From: Streptomyces sp. NBC_00433
GTDB taxonomy: Bacteria > Actinomycetota > Actinomycetes > Streptomycetales > Streptomycetaceae
DNA length: 64,000 nt
NCBI GenBank assembly: GCA_036015235.1
Contig: CP107926.1
Location: forward strand, 8,737,501 to 8,801,500
Direction: 5' to 3'
Position 1 is the stretch's first letter, and each line of letters begins with the position of its first letter. The notes beneath the pieces were generated by a model, which worked only from the letters and a program-made list of their open reading frames with translations, did not search any database and had not been told where the DNA came from. The translations under genes and the position numbers were made by a program. Below, one piece after another: positions 61,478 to 64,000 of this stretch.

Positions 61478-62736
61478 CGGCGACGACCGTGGTCACCGGC
61501 CTGGGGGTGGTCTCGCCCAACGGGCTGGGCGCCGCCCCCTACTGGGACGCCACCCGCGCCGGGAAATCCGGCATCGGGCGGGTCACCCGCTTCGACCCCT
61601 CGCAGTACCCGGCACGCCTGGCCGGCGAGGTCCAGGGCTTCGTCGCCGAGGACCATCTGACGGGCCGGATGATCGTACAGACCGACCACATGACGCGGAT
61701 GGCGCTGGTCGCCGCCGACTGGGCGCTGGCCGACGCGGCGATCGAACCGCGCGGCCTGGACGGCTACCACATGGGCGTGGTCACCGCCAGCTCCGCCGGC
61801 GGCTTCGAGTTCGGCCAGGGCGAGCTGCGCAAACTGTGGAGCAGGGGCAGCCAGCACGTCAGCGCCTACCAGTCCTTCGCCTGGTTCTACGCCGTCAACA
61901 GCGGCCAGATCTCCATCCGGCACGGCATGAAGGGCCCCAGCGGCGTCGTCGTCAGCGACCAGGCCGGCGGCCTGGACGCACTGGCCCAGGCCCGCCGGCA
62001 GATCCGCGCCGGCACCCGCCTGATGGTCTCCGGCGCCGTCGACGCGACGATCTGCCCGTGGGGCTGGGTCGCGCAGCTGGCAGCGGGCCGGATGAGCACC
62101 AGCGACCAGCCGGCCCGCGCCTACCTGCCCTTCGACGCCGACGCCCGCGGCCACGTCCCCGGCGAGGGCGGCGCGATCCTGGTCCTGGAGGAGGCCGACG
62201 CCGCCGCCCTGCGCGGCGCCCGCATCTACGGCGAGATCGCCGGCTACGGCTCCACCTTCGACCCCCGCGACGCCACCGGCGGCGCGGGCCTGCGCAAGGC
62301 GATCGAAGTCGCCCTGGACGACGCCGGGGTCCGCCCCGCACAGGTCGACGTGGTCTTCGCCGACGCGGCCGGCATCCCCGAACTGGACCGCGCCGAGGCC
62401 GACGCGATCGGCGCGGTCTTCGGGCCGCGCGGCGTGCCGGTCACCGCACCCAAGACGATGACCGGCCGCCTGTCGTGCGGGGCGGGCGCCCTGGACACCG
62501 CGACCGCGCTGCTGGCCATCCGCGACTCGGTCATCCCGCCCACCGTCAACATCGAACCGGCCGCCGACTACGACCTGGACCTGGTCACCGGCCGCGGCCG
62601 CCCCACCCCGGTACGCACCGCTCTGGTGCTGGCCCGCGGATACGGCGGCTTCAACTCCGCGCTGGTGGTCCGGGCCCGCACCGCCCACGCCGCCGGGCCG
62701 CAGGCCGGGCCGGACCACACAGAAAGGACACGCTGA
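61474..62736 (+). CDS. Type II PKS ketosynthase beta / chain length factor
   Basis: 420 residues. The active-site Cys is replaced by Gln163 ([12 protein letters not shown]), the hallmark of chain length factors, which prime by malonyl decarboxylation and set chain length. Chain length cannot be read by eye; angucycline context suggests a decaketide. ATG 61474 overlaps KS-alpha; its stop overlaps the ACP start (TGATG). Confidence 0.97.
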   Translation: MTATTVVTGLGVVSPNGLGAAPYWDATRAGKSGIGRVTRFDPSQYPARLAGEVQGFVAEDHLTGRMIVQTDHMTRMALVAADWALADAAIEPRGLDGYHMGVVTASSAGGFEFGQGELRKLWSRGSQHVSAYQSFAWFYAVNSGQISIRHGMKGPSGVVVSDQAGGLDALAQARRQIRAGTRLMVSGAVDATICPWGWVAQLAAGRMSTSDQPARAYLPFDADARGHVPGEGGAILVLEEADAAALRGARIYGEIAGYGSTFDPRDATGGAGLRKAIEVALDDAGVRPAQVDVVFADAAGIPELDRAEADAIGAVFGPRGVPVTAPKTMTGRLSCGAGALDTATALLAIRDSVIPPTVNIEPAADYDLDLVTGRGRPTPVRTALVLARGYGGFNSALVVRARTAHAAGPQAGPDHTERTR

Positions 62737-62999
62737 TGACCGCTCGGCAGTTCACCCTGGACGACCTCAAGCGCATCCTGATCGAATGCGCCGGCGCCGA
62801 CGAGGCCGTCGACCTCGACGGCGACATCCTCGACGAGGGCTTCGAGGCGATCGGCTACGAATCACTGGCGATCCTGGAGACCGGCGGCCGCATCGAGACC
62901 GAGTACGAGGTCGCCCTGGACGAGTCGGTCCTCTCCGTCCACGCCACCCCCCGCGAACTGATCGCCGCGGTCAACGAACTGCTGACGGTGGCGGCATGA
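62736..62999 (+). CDS. Type II PKS acyl carrier protein
   Basis: 87 residues. Phosphopantetheine attachment Ser43 in AIGYESLAILE, following an FTLDDLKRIL helix. It carries the growing poly-beta-keto chain. ATG 62736. ATGA overlap with the ketoreductase. Confidence 0.96.
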   Translation: MTARQFTLDDLKRILIECAGADEAVDLDGDILDEGFEAIGYESLAILETGGRIETEYEVALDESVLSVHATPRELIAAVNELLTVAA

Positions 63000-63781
63000 G
63001 CACCCCGGGCGGGCCGCTGGCCCTGGTCTCCGGCGCCACCAGCGGCATCGGCCTGGCCGTCGCCCGGCTGCTGGCCACCCAGGGCCACCGGGTCTTCATC
63101 GGCGCCCGCGACGCGGCCGGCATCGAGGCCACCGTCAAGGAACTGCGCGCCGAGGGCCACGACGTCGCCGGCCGCACCCTGGACGTCCGCGAGGACACCT
63201 CGGTACGCGACTTCGTCGCCGCCGCCGTCGACCACATGGGCACCGTCGAGGTCCTGGTCAACAACGCCGGCCGCAGCGGCGGCGGAGTGACCGCCGACAT
63301 CCCCGACGAACTGTGGCACGACGTGATCAACACCAACCTCAACAGCGTCTTCCGCCTGACCCGCGAGGTCCTGACCACCGGCGGGATGCGGCACAAGACC
63401 CGCGGGCGGATCATCAACATCGCCTCCACCGCCGGCAAGCAGGGCGTCGTCCTGGGCGCCCCCTACTCGGCGTCCAAACACGGCGTCGTCGGCTTCACCA
63501 AGGCACTCGGCAACGAACTCGCGCCGACCGGCATCACCGTCAACGCGGTCTGCCCGGGCTATGTGGAGACCCCCATGGCCCAGCGCGTCCGCGAAGGCTA
63601 CGCGGTGGCCTACGACACCACCGAGGAGGCGATCCTGGAGCGCTTCACCGCGAAGATCCCCCTCGGCCGGTACTCCACGCCGCAGGAGGTCGCCGGCCTG
63701 GTCGGCTACCTGGCCTCGGACGCGGCCGCCTCCATCACCGCCCAGGCGCTGAACGTCTGCGGCGGCCTGGGCAACTTCTGA
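62996..63781 (+). CDS. Polyketide C-9 ketoreductase (SDR)
   Basis: 261 residues. NADPH motif GATSGIG at 13-19, NNAG at 89-92, catalytic Asn114, Ser144, Tyr157 and Lys161 (YSASK). GRSGGGVTADIPDELWHDVI matches actIII/UrdD-type polyketide reductases, which reduce the C-9 ketone of the nascent chain. ATG 62996. Confidence 0.95.
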   Translation: MSTPGGPLALVSGATSGIGLAVARLLATQGHRVFIGARDAAGIEATVKELRAEGHDVAGRTLDVREDTSVRDFVAAAVDHMGTVEVLVNNAGRSGGGVTADIPDELWHDVINTNLNSVFRLTREVLTTGGMRHKTRGRIINIASTAGKQGVVLGAPYSASKHGVVGFTKALGNELAPTGITVNAVCPGYVETPMAQRVREGYAVAYDTTEEAILERFTAKIPLGRYSTPQEVAGLVGYLASDAAASITAQALNVCGGLGNF

Positions 63782-63804
63782 ACCCAGCCAGGGAGGAACG
63801 AGCA

Positions 63805-64000
63805 ATGGACACCCCCGTCGTCCGCGAGGTGGAGCACGAGATCACCGTCGCCGCCCCGGCCCGCGAGGTCTACCGGCTGATCGCCGAGGTGGAGAACTGG
63901 CCGCGGATCTTCCCGCCGACCATCCACGTCGACCAAGCAGGCCACGGCCCCGGCCACGAACGCATCCGGGTCTGGGCCACCGCCAACGGCGCCCCCAAGA
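63805..64000 (+). CDS. Aromatase/cyclase (SRPBCC), partial
   Basis: First 65 residues: VVREVEHEITVAAPAREVYR, LIAEVENWPRIFPPTIHVDQ, then a strand ending at the window edge. This is the start of ARO/CYC enzymes (UrdL/LanL, actVII type), which aromatise the first ring of a reduced polyketide. ATG 63805 with GGGAGG upstream. Mono- or di-domain form cannot be told. Confidence 0.93.
   Translation, partial: MDTPVVREVEHEITVAAPAREVYRLIAEVENWPRIFPPTIHVDQAGHGPGHERIRVWATANGAPK

Overview
The window is high-GC actinomycete DNA. Gene style (GTG/TTG starts, GGAGG ribosome sites, NNC/NNG codons), the families present and gene pairings such as MoxR-DUF58-DUF4129, CbtB/CbtA and NhaA-DsbA point to Streptomyces or a close Streptomycetaceae relative. 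No tRNA, rRNA, CRISPR array or intact transposase was seen.

From 1 to about 39 kb the DNA looks like ordinary chromosome. It begins with a truncated murT-like ligase and a TetR/acyl-CoA dehydrogenase pair sharing an operator. Next come a FUSC membrane protein, a winged-helix regulator, a universal stress protein, an L,D-transpeptidase, a SigJ/ECF41 sigma factor, a hemerythrin protein and a baeRF-type protein. The DUF4129-membrane-MoxR-DUF58-membrane operon covers 13.3-17.8 kb. A beta-mannosidase at 18-20.5 kb abuts the wreck of a sugar ABC transporter. A cobalt/cobalamin block covers 21.9-27.2 kb: a NiCoT-type transporter behind a metal-box-like palindrome, a cobalamin riboswitch driving cbtB-cbtA and a 2Fe-2S FhuF-like protein, then cobF and cobK. 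A DrrAB-like ABC exporter with a NarL-type two-component pair follows. Next are NhaA fused to a DsbA domain, an NfeD-like/SPFH pair, an Asp23 protein, a MerR regulator with an elongated promoter, and a response regulator whose kinase has decayed.

From about 39.2 kb to the right edge every gene is on the + strand, forming a type II polyketide gene cluster. The right end has the order cyclase, KS-alpha, KS-beta, ACP, ketoreductase, aromatase, as in angucycline clusters of the urdamycin/landomycin kind. One FAD monooxygenase strongly resembles PgaE/UrdE. Around this core are a second FAD monooxygenase, two paralogous flavin-dependent halogenases, two different flavin reductases, and a questin-oxidase-like protein. 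The set also includes a hemerythrin, a DDN-type F420 protein, a VOC protein, two SnoaL-like proteins, two small beta-rich proteins, a DHA2 exporter and a tandem double-MarR regulator. My inference is a halogenated, oxidatively rearranged angucyclinone-like product; the cluster continues past 64,000.

The cluster is broken up by about 5 kb of gene-free, repeat-rich DNA, mainly 44.6-49.5 kb. It holds a 42-copy 14-bp tandem array, 130-bp direct repeats around the VOC gene, and several smaller arrays. Between 42.3 and 46.4 kb the + strand is strongly G/T-biased, in third codon positions as well as between genes. These features and the unusual enzyme set are the most novel part of the window.
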